Positions 16,341 to 24,684 of a stretch of 40,289 nt of DNA are shown one piece after another. A program made the translations under genes and the position numbers. Numbering within the stretch: position 1 is the first letter of the stretch; each line of letters starts with the position of its first letter. Source of the stretch: JBEKLJ01 sp050010255 (GTDB lineage Bacteria > Acidobacteriota > Terriglobia > Bryobacterales > Bryobacteraceae); contig JBEKLJ010000003.1 of NCBI GenBank assembly GCA_050010255.1, forward strand, positions 1-40,289, in the 5' to 3' direction. Under the pieces are notes generated by a model that did not search any database, was not told where the DNA came from, and saw only the letters and a list, made by a program, of their open reading frames with translations.

Positions 16341-18007
16341 GACCCGCCTCCCAGGGACGGCGCCGGCAGCAGCGGCGGCCGGTCCTCCGACTTCGGCTTC
16401 TTCTGGATCTCGATTTCCGACACCAGGAGCGCCGGTGCGACCGCCGAAACCGGAATGTTCCCGGATTCGGCGCCACAGCGGCCGTTGAACACCTCCCGGC
16501 GTACGCCCGCAGCCAGGATCTTGGCGAAGCTCGCCAGGGGCGTGCCGACGATGTCCACGCCGCGGACCAGCTCGTCGCGGCGGCCGTCGGCGTAGATCCG
16601 GGTAACCACCAGGGGAACGACCTTGAAGGCCTGCACACCCTGCCGGCCGGTAGTCGTGTTTCCCCCCGTCACCTCGGAAAAGAAGAGCCCATAGGGCTTG
16701 TTCTGGCGGCGCACTTCCTCGATCAGCATCTGGCGCAGCTTGGCGTCGGGCGTCTGCTCGGCGGCCTCGACAAACAGGGACGACTGACGCGACACGACTT
16801 CGTAGCCCTGTTGGCGCCGGCCGTGACCGTTGGAGTGGTCGAAACCGCGGATCGGCGAGCGCGACATCAGAAACGTCTTGAGCACGCCCCGGTCAACCAC
16901 CGTGACCGGCCGCGCGCTGACGCCCTCGTCGTCGTACAGATACGAGCCGCTCAGCGATCGCCCCTCAAACTCGCGCCGGGTCGGGTCGAAGACCACCGAC
17001 AGGAACTCCGGCAGCACCTTCGTGCCGACGCTCCGAGTGAGGGTCTGGCCCTCGGTCTCGTCCTTCTGCCGGTGGCCTTCGATGCGGTGGCCGAAGATCT
17101 CGTGGAACATCACGGCGGCGGCCCGGCCGGAGAGGATCGCCGGGCCGACGTACGGATCCACGACGGGGGCGCGCAGCATGGCCGTCGTGATCGCCCCCAC
17201 GCGATCGATCCCCTTGAGGATCTCCTCGTCTCTCGGCAAGCCGGCGATGTCCTCGGCGTCGAGTACGTCGCCGTCGAAGATGTCCATGCCGTCCGGCGCC
17301 TTGGCTCGCGCGCCGAAGGTCACGCTGGCTAAGCCGCGGCCGTGCTGCAAACGCGTACCTTCGGTGTTAACGAAGTATTTCGTCTCGCGGCTCGCCGTAA
17401 TGCCGACGGAGGAAGTCAGCACCGCCGGAAAACGGGCGAACTCGGCGGAGAGCTTGCGCACCCGCGCCGCGGCCTGATCCACCGGGAAGTTGAGCCGCCC
17501 GACGGGCTCGGAGTGGACCGCCGGCTCCTGGCTGGAGAAGTCGTCCGAGTCGTCCTCCTCGGCGACTTTCATCTGGAGGTTCGCCTTGATCTGGATCAGG
17601 CGCTCGGCGGCGGCCCGGTAGACACGGTCCGTCTCGAGCCACAGGATGCGCCGGATGGCGGCCTCGTCGTCCTCGATCGGAAGCGGAACGGCAGCCGTAA
17701 ACTGAGCGCGAGAGTCTCGGATGCGGTGGTAGTTATCGAGCTTCGGGCTGCCGACGCGCACCGTGATGTCCAGCACGCGGCCGCGCCCGGAGCGGCTGGA
17801 CTTGAGCGCGCCCAGGGAAGCGCTGACGCCCGCCGCTTCGGTCTCGGTCACTTCGTAAGCGATGTAGTACGGCGGCGGATCGCCTCTCTCCCGCAGGGAG
17901 ACGAAGTTGCGCTCCATCTCCTCGGCCAGTATTCGCACCAGCGGCGCCTGGGCAAACGCCAGGGAGGCGTACAGGGCCAGCAGCAGCGCTCGAATCAGCA
18001 TGGACAC
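16337..18007 (-). CDS. Exported TldD-like metallopeptidase
   Basis: A 556-residue TldD-family protein with a signal peptide (LIRALLLALYASLAFAQ). The zinc motif HEIFGH lies at residues 302-307 (His302, Glu303, His307), and Cys511 in NGRCGAESGNIPV sits where TldD has its third zinc ligand. DDEGVSARPVTVVDRGVL and GFDHSNGHGRR are further family motifs. Cytosolic TldD with TldE trims RiPP precursors such as microcin B17 and degrades CcdA. This copy is about 75 residues longer than E. coli TldD and should act in the periplasm. The start is GTG at 18007 or, two codons later, ATG at 18001; neither has a clear ribosome binding site. First gene of the leftward operon. Confidence 0.88.
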   Translation of the reverse strand: MSMLIRALLLALYASLAFAQAPLVRILAEEMERNFVSLRERGDPPPYYIAYEVTETEAAGVSASLGALKSSRSGRGRVLDITVRVGSPKLDNYHRIRDSRAQFTAAVPLPIEDDEAAIRRILWLETDRVYRAAAERLIQIKANLQMKVAEEDDSDDFSSQEPAVHSEPVGRLNFPVDQAAARVRKLSAEFARFPAVLTSSVGITASRETKYFVNTEGTRLQHGRGLASVTFGARAKAPDGMDIFDGDVLDAEDIAGLPRDEEILKGIDRVGAITTAMLRAPVVDPYVGPAILSGRAAAVMFHEIFGHRIEGHRQKDETEGQTLTRSVGTKVLPEFLSVVFDPTRREFEGRSLSGSYLYDDEGVSARPVTVVDRGVLKTFLMSRSPIRGFDHSNGHGRRQQGYEVVSRQSSLFVEAAEQTPDAKLRQMLIEEVRRQNKPYGLFFSEVTGGNTTTGRQGVQAFKVVPLVVTRIYADGRRDELVRGVDIVGTPLASFAKILAAGVRREVFNGRCGAESGNIPVSAVAPALLVSEIEIQKKPKSEDRPPLLPAPSLGGGS

Positions 18008-18110
18008 GGAATCAGCATAACAGCACCAGCGGGCCGGCGGCGGGTGAGGCAGCTAAAGCCTGCCGCGGCTGGGCCGATGTGTCAAGTAGGACCATTCCGA
18101 CGGTCGGACC

Positions 18111-19322
18111 ATGCCCGAGGCGACGCCAACCCGTGAATCACGAGCACTGCTGATCTCCCCGGATCGTCGCGTCCTCTCCGATCTGACCGAGGCGCTCACG
18201 CGTGCGCTTCCCGCCGTGGCGCTCACCGTTCTGCGCGCCTATCCGGAGGCCGTCGCCTCCGCCGAGGGTGTCTCGAAGCCGGCCGCAACCGTCTGTTTCC
18301 TCGACGTTTCCTCGGATCCAGAGGTCGCGCTGCGCTTGCTCGGCCGGCTCGCTGGCGACCCGCCGCAGCGGCCGGTGGTGGCTCTGCTGGCCGACAATGA
18401 CCCGGACCTGATCCTCCGCTCGCTCCGTGGCGGAGCGGCCGAATTCCTCGTCCTGCCGGCCACAAGCCAGGATCTGTGCCTGGTCGCGCAGAAGCTCAGC
18501 CGTCTGGGCGTTGAGCTGGGCGGCGCCGGCCGGTCGGCGGACGTCTGCTGCGTGATGCCCGGCAAGGGTGGTTCCGGCGCCACCGCGCTGGCGGTCAGCC
18601 TGGCGCACGCTCTAAGGCGGCTCAAGAGCGGCCGGGTGCTTCTGGCGGACCTGGACGGCCTCGCCGGCACCCTCGCCTTCCACTTGAACCTCAAGTCGCA
18701 GTACAGCTTCCTGGACGTGCTGAATCACCGGGAGGCGCTGAACGCGGAGGTCTGGAGGACCGTATCCGTCCCCTCGAACGGTGTGGACGTGCTGCTGGCT
18801 CCGCAGAAGCCCGTCGACTTCCTGGCGGAACCGCTGGACTGCGCGCCGCTGGTCTGCTCGGCTCGCCTGGCCTACGATGCCATCGTGCTCGATAGCAACG
18901 GCGCTTTCGGCGAGTGGAACCTCACGCTGGCCCGCTCCGCTCAGCACCTCCTGATGGTGACGACCAGCGAGCTGCCGGCGCTGCACGCGACACAGCAGGC
19001 CTTGAGCTATCTGGAGGAAAACGGCGTCGCCCGCCGCAGAGTGCGCCTCATCCTGAACCGCTACTCGGCCAAGACGGGTCTGCGGTATGACGCCGTCGAG
19101 AAGGCGCTCCAGGCGCAGATGTTCGCAGTGCTGCCAGCCGACGGGCAGACACTCCGCAAGGCGCTCCTGGAGGGTCGGCCGGCCCCCTCAACCAGTCCTT
19201 TCGGCAAGGGAGTGGCCACCATCGCCCGCGCGCTCTACGACAACGGCGCCTCCTTGAAGAGGAAGTCCTCGCTGCCCGGCCGCCTCCTAGCCGTCGGGGC
19301 GGAGCCCGCAATCCGGACGTGA
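18111..19322 (+). CDS. CpaE/TadZ-like receiver-ATPase protein
   Basis: A 403-residue protein. Residues 10-130 look like a receiver-type alpha/beta domain (RALLISPDRRVLSDLTEAL, VCFLDVSSD, VVALLADNDP) without a clear phosphorylation set. Residues 140-370 are a MinD/ParA-type ATPase: deviant Walker A GKGGSGATALA at 151-161 with Lys152, LLADLDGLAGTLAFHLNL for the switch region, and LILNRYSAKTGL. The missing second P-loop lysine (GAT) is typical of CpaE/TadZ, which position Tad/Flp pilus machinery at the cell pole. No tad genes lie nearby, so it is an orphan here. It is divergent from the TldD-like gene across 103 bases. Confidence 0.8.
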   Translation: MPEATPTRESRALLISPDRRVLSDLTEALTRALPAVALTVLRAYPEAVASAEGVSKPAATVCFLDVSSDPEVALRLLGRLAGDPPQRPVVALLADNDPDLILRSLRGGAAEFLVLPATSQDLCLVAQKLSRLGVELGGAGRSADVCCVMPGKGGSGATALAVSLAHALRRLKSGRVLLADLDGLAGTLAFHLNLKSQYSFLDVLNHREALNAEVWRTVSVPSNGVDVLLAPQKPVDFLAEPLDCAPLVCSARLAYDAIVLDSNGAFGEWNLTLARSAQHLLMVTTSELPALHATQQALSYLEENGVARRRVRLILNRYSAKTGLRYDAVEKALQAQMFAVLPADGQTLRKALLEGRPAPSTSPFGKGVATIARALYDNGASLKRKSSLPGRLLAVGAEPAIRT

Positions 19323-19652
19323 CTAGGAACTGCGGCCCGATGCGGGGCTAACCCGCGTGTCCGGTTCCCTGGCCGGACAGGCTCCTGGGCGGGCCGCAGG
19401 CTCCCGCAGCGGGGCTGCGCTGGCTGTGAGTGCTACAATTACGCCGTGACGATGCGGAGTGGTCGTGTCGGCGTGATCGGGCTTGCCGGGCGGGGCTGCC
19501 GTGGCCGCTGGCCGGACAGGATTCCGAGACGGCTCTCGAACCTCGAGGCCGCCGCTCGGGCCGCCGGGATCCCGCCAGGGCTGAGGCAAGCCAGGGGACG
19601 CCCGTGCGCCCCGCCGGAGAAATGGCGGCGCCCGCTCGCCGCCTGAACCGCC
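19323..19652 (+). other. Gene-free 330-bp stretch before the phosphatase operon
   Basis: It holds the three-way-junction candidate at 19330-19399, a further hairpin (CGCAGC-GGG-GCTGCG, 19405-19419), a 13-base direct repeat (19369-19381 and 19508-19520), and a possible -10 box TACAAT at 19434-19439. Short open frames in it have no recognisable protein features or ribosome binding sites. The downstream phosphatase gene also lacks a clear Shine-Dalgarno sequence. Confidence 0.6.
19330..19399 (+). ncRNA. Candidate three-way-junction structured RNA
   Basis: Three perfectly paired stems nest into a cloverleaf-like fold. P1 is CTGCGGCCCG (19330-19339) with CGGGCCGCAG (19390-19399), 10 bp. P2 is GCGGG (19342-19346) with CCCGC (19352-19356), loop GCTAA. 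P3 is TGTCCGG (19358-19364) with CCGGACA (19373-19379). The 3' joining strand is GGCTCCTGGG. It starts 7 bases after the CpaE-like stop codon and resembles no riboswitch class I can name. A terminator without a U-run or a genomic repeat are alternatives. Confidence 0.4.
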
Positions 19653-21608
19653 ATGCCGTTCCGCCTGAAATCAATGCTTCGCAGGCTCGGCTGGCTCGAC
19701 TACGCCTGCTTCGTTTTCCTGGTCGCTGCCCTGGCCGCCGGCTACGCGCGCCCGGCGAGCGACACCGGCCTGCTGCTCACGCTGGTGGCCTCGCTGCTGA
19801 CCCTGTTGGTCGCGATCAAGTGGCTTGTCCGGCTCGTCAAGGCGGCCATTTGGCGGCTGCGCTACCGCCTGATGGTCGCCTACTTGTTCATTGCCGTCGT
19901 GCCGGTCGCGCTGCTGGCCTTGCTAGCCTGGTCGGGAGCGCGCCTGTTCGCGGGCCAGGTGGCCGCGTACTTCGTTACCAATGAGCTGGAGCGGCAGACG
20001 TCGGACTTGCTCGACCTGACGCGCGGCCTGGCCTGGACGCAACCCTCCGCGCGGACCGGACGCGCCCAGTGGCTCGCTTCCTCCCTCTTGCGCCGCTTCC
20101 CGGACCTGGAGGTACTCGTCCGCGATGGCGCAGACTTGTGGCAGTACCCAGAGCAAACCAAGCTGTCGGCGCCTCCGCCGGGCTGGGGCGAGGCGAGCGG
20201 CCTGGTCCGCAAGGGCGGCAGTCTGTACTTCTGGGCGCACGCCGTCCGCGACTCGGCCGAGGTCGTCATGCTGGTGCCGGTAACGCAGCGCGCGCTCGAC
20301 CAGATGATCCCCGTCTCCGGCGACCTCGCTCTGCTGCGCCCCGACGCCACTTCCGAGGCGCTGCCGGCCGGGGGGGCCCCCGTGGCCAGCCGCATTCCGC
20401 CCCCCGAGAACGTCTTCGACTCCGACATCACTCACCCGACCCTTGTCCCCATCGCGGTCTGGGAATCGCCCGGCCAGTACGACAATGACAAGCTGTTCCT
20501 CAGCACGCGGATGTCGGCCGTGCTGCGCACCGTCGTCCCGCAAAAGCTGGAATGGCGCCGGGGTATGAGCATCGCCACGGCGCTGTGGACGGCCTCGGTC
20601 GCGGTGGCGGTGGCGTTCCTGATCGTCGAGCTGGTCTCGGTGATCATCGGCATCCGTCTCACCCGCACCATCACCCGCGCGGTCCACAACCTGTATCGGG
20701 GCACGCTGCGCGTCCGCGAGGGCGATTTCTCGCACCGCATCGAAGTCCACGGCAAGGACCAGCTCGCCGAGCTGAGCGACTCCTTCAACAGCATGACCGA
20801 GAACGTCCAGCGGCTCTTGCATGTCGCCAAGGAGAAGGAGCGGCTGCAATCCGAGCTGGAAATCGCGCGCGAGGTCCAGAATCAGCTCTTCCCCAGGAGC
20901 GTGCCGCGCTCGAGTACGCTGGAGCTGGCGGCGACCTGCCGGCCGGCGCGGCTAGTCTCGGGCGATTACTACGACTACGTCGGCCTGGAGGACTCCCGGC
21001 TCGCTCTGGCCATCGGCGACGTCGCTGGCAAGGGGATCTCGGCGGCGCTGCTCATGGCTACGGTGCAAGCGACTATGCGCACGCAGTTGTGCGCCGGCAG
21101 CGAGCTGATCCTGGCCGCCGGGAGCACGATGCGGGCGGCCCCGCCTTCGACGGCGGCGCTGGTGGGGCGGCTCAACCAGCAGCTCTTCGCTTTCACGCCG
21201 CCGGAGAAGTTCGCCACCTTCCTGATCGGGGTCTACGACGAAGATACGGGCCTGCTTACCTACACCAACGCCGGGCACCTGCCCCCGATCCTGGTCCGCG
21301 AGGGCACGGCCTGCCGGCTGGAGGTCACGGGCACCGTCGTGGGCGCGTTCTCCTTCGCCGAATACGGCGAGAGCGCGGCGCAGCTCCGGTCCGGCGACCT
21401 GCTGGTCTGCTTCACCGACGGCGTCACCGAGCCCGAGAACGAGTTCGGCGAGATGTTCGGCGAGAGCCGCCTGACGGAACTCGTGATCAAGAACGCCGCC
21501 CGGGACTCCAGCGACATCATCCAGGCGGTGCTCGAGTCCGTCGAGCAGTGGACCGGCTCCCCTGAATTGCAGGACGATATGACGCTGCTGTTAGCCCGGA
21601 TGGTGTGA
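19653..21608 (+). CDS. Membrane HAMP sensor with SpoIIE-type (PP2C) phosphatase domain
   Basis: A 651-residue signalling protein. Two N-terminal hydrophobic segments (about 15-55) and a third (about 72-93) precede an extracytoplasmic region of about 210 residues. A further membrane helix follows at about 310-335, then a HAMP linker (about 335-388, ITRAVHNLYRGTLRVREGDF), a coiled coil with REVQNQLFPRSVPRS, and a PP2C/SpoIIE phosphatase domain. Phosphatase motifs include SGDYYDYV, IGDVAGKGISAALLMATVQ, TNAGHLPPIL and FTDGVTEPEN. Such proteins usually dephosphorylate anti-sigma-factor antagonists in partner-switching pathways; no partner gene is nearby. It is 7 bases before the K+ channel gene. 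The ATG has no clear ribosome binding site. Confidence 0.92.
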   Translation: MPFRLKSMLRRLGWLDYACFVFLVAALAAGYARPASDTGLLLTLVASLLTLLVAIKWLVRLVKAAIWRLRYRLMVAYLFIAVVPVALLALLAWSGARLFAGQVAAYFVTNELERQTSDLLDLTRGLAWTQPSARTGRAQWLASSLLRRFPDLEVLVRDGADLWQYPEQTKLSAPPPGWGEASGLVRKGGSLYFWAHAVRDSAEVVMLVPVTQRALDQMIPVSGDLALLRPDATSEALPAGGAPVASRIPPPENVFDSDITHPTLVPIAVWESPGQYDNDKLFLSTRMSAVLRTVVPQKLEWRRGMSIATALWTASVAVAVAFLIVELVSVIIGIRLTRTITRAVHNLYRGTLRVREGDFSHRIEVHGKDQLAELSDSFNSMTENVQRLLHVAKEKERLQSELEIAREVQNQLFPRSVPRSSTLELAATCRPARLVSGDYYDYVGLEDSRLALAIGDVAGKGISAALLMATVQATMRTQLCAGSELILAAGSTMRAAPPSTAALVGRLNQQLFAFTPPEKFATFLIGVYDEDTGLLTYTNAGHLPPILVREGTACRLEVTGTVVGAFSFAEYGESAAQLRSGDLLVCFTDGVTEPENEFGEMFGESRLTELVIKNAARDSSDIIQAVLESVEQWTGSPELQDDMTLLLARMV

Positions 21609-21615
21609 GGCTGCC

Positions 21616-22626
21616 ATGGACCGGCTGAAGCGCCGCCTGCTGCTGATCGTGCTGGCGATCGTGACCGCGCTCGCCGCGGGCACCGCCGGCTTCACGTTGA
21701 TCGAGCGCTGGAATCCCTTCGACGCCTTCTACATGACGCTGATCACGATCACGACAGTCGGCTACCGCGAGGTGCACGACCTCAGCACGACGGGGCGCGT
21801 GTTCAATTCCTTTCTCATCGCCTTCGGCGTGACGACGCTGTTCTTTGCCATCGGCGCCATGACGCAGACGGTGATCGAGCTGGAGCTGGGCGAGTTCTTC
21901 GGCAAGCGACGGATGAAACGCATGATCGACAAGCTGGATAAGCATTACATCGTTTGCGGCTACGGCCGCGTGGGCCGGGCCGCCGCCCGCGAGTTGCAGC
22001 AGACCGGCGTGCCCATGGTGGTGGTTGACCGCAACCCCGAGAAGATCGAACGGGCGCTCCGCGCGGGCCTCCTGGCCGTGGCCGGCGACTCCACCCGCGA
22101 CCAGACGCTGGAGGACGCGGGCGTGCGCCGGGCCAAGGGGCTGGTGGCCGCGCTGGCCACCGACTCCGACAACCTGTTCCTGATCCTCTCGGCCAAAACG
22201 CTGAACCCCGAGCTGATGGTGGCCGCGCGCGTGAGCGAGGAGGATGCGGAGGACAAGCTGCGCCGCGCCGGCGCCGACACGGTCTTCGCGCCTTACACCA
22301 ACGCCGGCCACCAACTGGCGCTCGCGCTGGTGCGCCCGCACGTCGTCCAGTTCCTGGACGGGGCCACGGGGAACATCGGCCTGGACGTCAACCTCGAGCA
22401 GGTGCGCGTCTCGGAGCGCTCGGAGCTGGTCTCGAAATCCCTCAAGCAGATTCAAGTTCGCCGCGACCTGGGCGTTATCGTGCTTGCCATCCGCAAGGCC
22501 CGCGGCGAGATGATCTTCAACCCGCCGGCCGAAGCGGTGCTCGATGGCGGCGACTACCTGGTGGTCATGGGCGAGCACGAGAACCTCCGAAAGCTCGAGG
22601 CGGTCCTGGCGGGGGTGCGGACATGA
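21616..22626 (+). CDS. Two-TM potassium channel with RCK (TrkA-N/TrkA-C) domains
   Basis: A 336-residue MthK-like channel. TM1 (about 7-28) and TM2 (about 62-86) flank the pore loop ITITTVGYREVHDL, where the filter reads TVGYRE instead of the usual TVGYGD. A Rossmann RCK domain follows with GYGRVG (115-120), DRNPEK and GDSTRDQTLEDAGV, which binds NAD(H) or other nucleotides in this family. A TrkA-C domain (about 245-336) ends the protein. No voltage sensor is present. It lies 7 bases after the phosphatase gene, and its stop overlaps the nnr start by 4 bases (ATGA), so co-expression is likely. Confidence 0.9.
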   Translation: MDRLKRRLLLIVLAIVTALAAGTAGFTLIERWNPFDAFYMTLITITTVGYREVHDLSTTGRVFNSFLIAFGVTTLFFAIGAMTQTVIELELGEFFGKRRMKRMIDKLDKHYIVCGYGRVGRAAARELQQTGVPMVVVDRNPEKIERALRAGLLAVAGDSTRDQTLEDAGVRRAKGLVAALATDSDNLFLILSAKTLNPELMVAARVSEEDAEDKLRRAGADTVFAPYTNAGHQLALALVRPHVVQFLDGATGNIGLDVNLEQVRVSERSELVSKSLKQIQVRRDLGVIVLAIRKARGEMIFNPPAEAVLDGGDYLVVMGEHENLRKLEAVLAGVRT

Positions 22627-24164
22627 AGGTGCTGACGGCCGCCCAGATGCGCGAGGTGGACCGCCGCACCATCGAGCGCGGCGTCCCGGGAGTCGTGCTG
22701 ATGGAGAACGCCGGCCACCGCGTGGTCGAGTTCCTGGCCGAGACTTTCGCGCCGCTGGCCGGGCGCCGCGTGGCCATCCTCTGCGGCAAGGGGAACAACG
22801 GCGGCGACGGCATGGTGGTCGCTCGCCAGCTCTTCACGCGCATCCGGCCGCGCGCGCTCTGGGTGGTGCTGGCCGGCGCGCCGGAGGAGCTGCGGGGCGA
22901 GGCGCTCGAGAACTACCGCATGCTCCAGGCCTGCGGCTGCCCCGTCGAGAGCGGCATCCGGCCCGAGATGCGCGCCGCCACCATCGTGATCGACGCGCTG
23001 CTGGGCACCGGGCTCAAAGGCCCGGCGGCGGGCCGCATGCTCGAACTCATCCGCGAGATCAATACCGGCTTTCCGCTGGCCAGCGTCGTGGCCATCGATG
23101 TTCCCTCCGGCCTCCAGAGCGACGCGGCGGCGAGCGAGGGCGAGACCGTGCGCGCCGACTACACCGTGACCTTCACGGCGCCCAAGGTCGGGCAGGTGCT
23201 GGCGCCGAACTGCGAGCGCGTGGGGAAGTTGCGCGTGGCGCCGATCGGTAGCCCGCCCGAGCTATACGACAACGATCCCTCGCTGTTCCTCTCGCTGGCC
23301 GAGCCGGCCGAGTTTGCCGCGCTGTTCGCTCCGCGCGCGCACGATGCGCACAAGGGCGACTTCGGGCACGTGCTCGTCATCGGCGGCTCCACCGGCAAGA
23401 CCGGCGCGGCGGCCATGTGCGGCCTGGCTGCGCTGCGCTCCGGCGCGGGCCTGGTCACGGTCGCGTCAGCCGCCTCCGCCATCCCCGTCATCGCCAGCCA
23501 CTGCCCCGAGCTCATGACCGAGCCCCTGCCCGAAACCGAAGCCGGGACAATCTCCATCCGGAGCTTCGACTACGGCCTGCTGGAGCGCATCGCCGCCGGC
23601 AAGGACGTGCTGGCCATCGGTCCGGGACTGGGGACGCAGCCGGAAACGGTCGAGCTGGTGCGCCGGCTGGCCAGCGATTTCCCGCAGCCCATGGTGATCG
23701 ACGCCGACGGCCTGAACGCGCTGGCGGGCACGGACTTCCGCGGCGGCGGCCGTTTGCGAGTGCTCACGCCGCATCCGGGCGAGATGTCGCGCCTCACTGG
23801 GGGGACAACTTCGGAGGTCCAGGAGGACCGGATCGGCAGCGCGCGCTCGTTTGCCTCCCAGCGGCAGGTGGTCCTGGTGCTCAAAGGCTACCGGACGCTG
23901 ACGGCGCTCCCGGATGGCCGCGTGTGGATCAACCCCAGCGGCACCCCCGCGCTGGCCACCGGGGGGACAGGCGACATCCTCACCGGTACGATCGCCGGCC
24001 TGCTGGCGCAGTTCCCCCAGGGCGCCGAGCGCGCCATCGCCGCGGCCGTTTACATCCACGGGCTGGCCGGGGAGCTCGGCGCCGCCGAGTTCGGCGAGCA
24101 GGCGCTGATGGCAACCGACCTGCTCCGCTACTATCCCGCGGCGATGGACGCCTGCCGACGGTGA
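22623..24164 (+). CDS. nnr: Bifunctional NAD(P)H-hydrate epimerase / ADP-dependent dehydratase
   Basis: Repairs NAD(P)H damaged by hydration. The 513 residues join both enzymes. The N-terminal YjeF epimerase domain (about 1-215) has GKGNNGGDGMVVARQL (55-70), IDALLGTGLKGPAAG and DVPSGLQSDA. The C-terminal ribokinase-like dehydratase domain (about 230-505) has KGDFGHVLVIGGSTGKTGAA, VIDADGLNALAG, LTPHPGEMSRLTG and the catalytic GGTGDILTG. Length and domain order match the usual fused form. It overlaps the channel gene by 4 bases upstream and the tsaE start by 4 bases downstream (GTGA). The Nnr-TsaE neighbourhood is common in bacteria. Confidence 0.97.
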   Translation: MKVLTAAQMREVDRRTIERGVPGVVLMENAGHRVVEFLAETFAPLAGRRVAILCGKGNNGGDGMVVARQLFTRIRPRALWVVLAGAPEELRGEALENYRMLQACGCPVESGIRPEMRAATIVIDALLGTGLKGPAAGRMLELIREINTGFPLASVVAIDVPSGLQSDAAASEGETVRADYTVTFTAPKVGQVLAPNCERVGKLRVAPIGSPPELYDNDPSLFLSLAEPAEFAALFAPRAHDAHKGDFGHVLVIGGSTGKTGAAAMCGLAALRSGAGLVTVASAASAIPVIASHCPELMTEPLPETEAGTISIRSFDYGLLERIAAGKDVLAIGPGLGTQPETVELVRRLASDFPQPMVIDADGLNALAGTDFRGGGRLRVLTPHPGEMSRLTGGTTSEVQEDRIGSARSFASQRQVVLVLKGYRTLTALPDGRVWINPSGTPALATGGTGDILTGTIAGLLAQFPQGAERAIAAAVYIHGLAGELGAAEFGEQALMATDLLRYYPAAMDACRR

Positions 24165-24583
24165 AGATCTACCGCACCGCCTCGGAGGAGGAGACGATCG
24201 CGCTGGGCGAGCGGCTCGCGGGCGAGTTGCCCGCGCGTTGCGTTGTGCTGTTGATCGGCCAGCTCGGCGCGGGCAAGACCACCCTCGCCAAGGGCATCGT
24301 CAAGGGCCTCGGCGCGGCCGCGCCCGAGGAGGTCTCCAGCCCCACCTTCACCCTCGTCCACGAGTACGGCGCCGGGCCCCGCGTCTACCACATCGACCTC
24401 TACCGCATCGAGAACGCGCGCGAGCTGGCCACGCTCGGGCTGGATGAGCTGCTCGAGCGCGACGCCGCCGTGCTCGTCGAGTGGGGCGAGCGCTTCCCAG
24501 CCCTGTGGCCGCCCGGCCGCCTGGAGATTCGGTTGGAGCACGCGGGCGAGGAGGTGCGCGAGATCTGGATCGATTGGGAGTAA
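24161..24583 (+). CDS. tsaE: tRNA t6A biosynthesis ATPase TsaE
   Basis: TsaE binds the TsaB-TsaD complex and hydrolyses ATP during threonylcarbamoylation of A37 in ANN-decoding tRNAs. The 140-residue protein starts at GTG 24161, inside the nnr stop (GTGA). It has Walker A GQLGAGKT at residues 33-40, the switch SSPTFTLVHEYG (59-70), VYHIDLYRI (75-83) and VEWGERF (107-112), all family hallmarks. The start is chosen by the overlap and the typical opening MKIYRTASEEET. Its TAA overlaps an ATG (TAATG), so something was once translationally coupled behind it. Confidence 0.96.
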   Translation: MKIYRTASEEETIALGERLAGELPARCVVLLIGQLGAGKTTLAKGIVKGLGAAAPEEVSSPTFTLVHEYGAGPRVYHIDLYRIENARELATLGLDELLERDAAVLVEWGERFPALWPPGRLEIRLEHAGEEVREIWIDWE

Positions 24584-24684
24584 TGCCTGGCTGGCCCGAT
24601 CTTCTCGCAGCGTTCGAAGCGAGGCGCCGCCTGAGGCGTCCCGTACTTGGATTTTCAAATGGGTTCACTCAAGCTGCTTCTTAA
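24583..24684 (+). pseudogene. 33-codon open frame coupled to tsaE (possible gene remnant)
   Basis: An ATG overlapping the tsaE stop (TAATG) opens a 33-codon frame (MPGWPDLLAAFEARRRLRRP...) ending at TAA 24682-24684. The first about 24 codons have the GC-rich codon use of the operon; the last ones fall in lower-GC sequence that continues into the methyltransferase gene. I read it as the N-terminus of a gene cut off by insertion or deletion near 24640-24660. It matches no family I recognise, and chance coupling is possible. Confidence 0.4.

Noticed and set aside
18561..18593. Loss of the second P-loop lysine in the CpaE-like ATPase as a sign of inactivation
   Set aside because: GG.GA/TT in place of GKT is usual for CpaE/TadZ proteins, so it is not evidence of decay.
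19446..19646. 66-codon open frame between the CpaE-like and phosphatase genes
   Set aside because: Arg/Gly/Pro-rich, no ribosome binding site, overlaps a direct repeat; it looks like open frame by composition.
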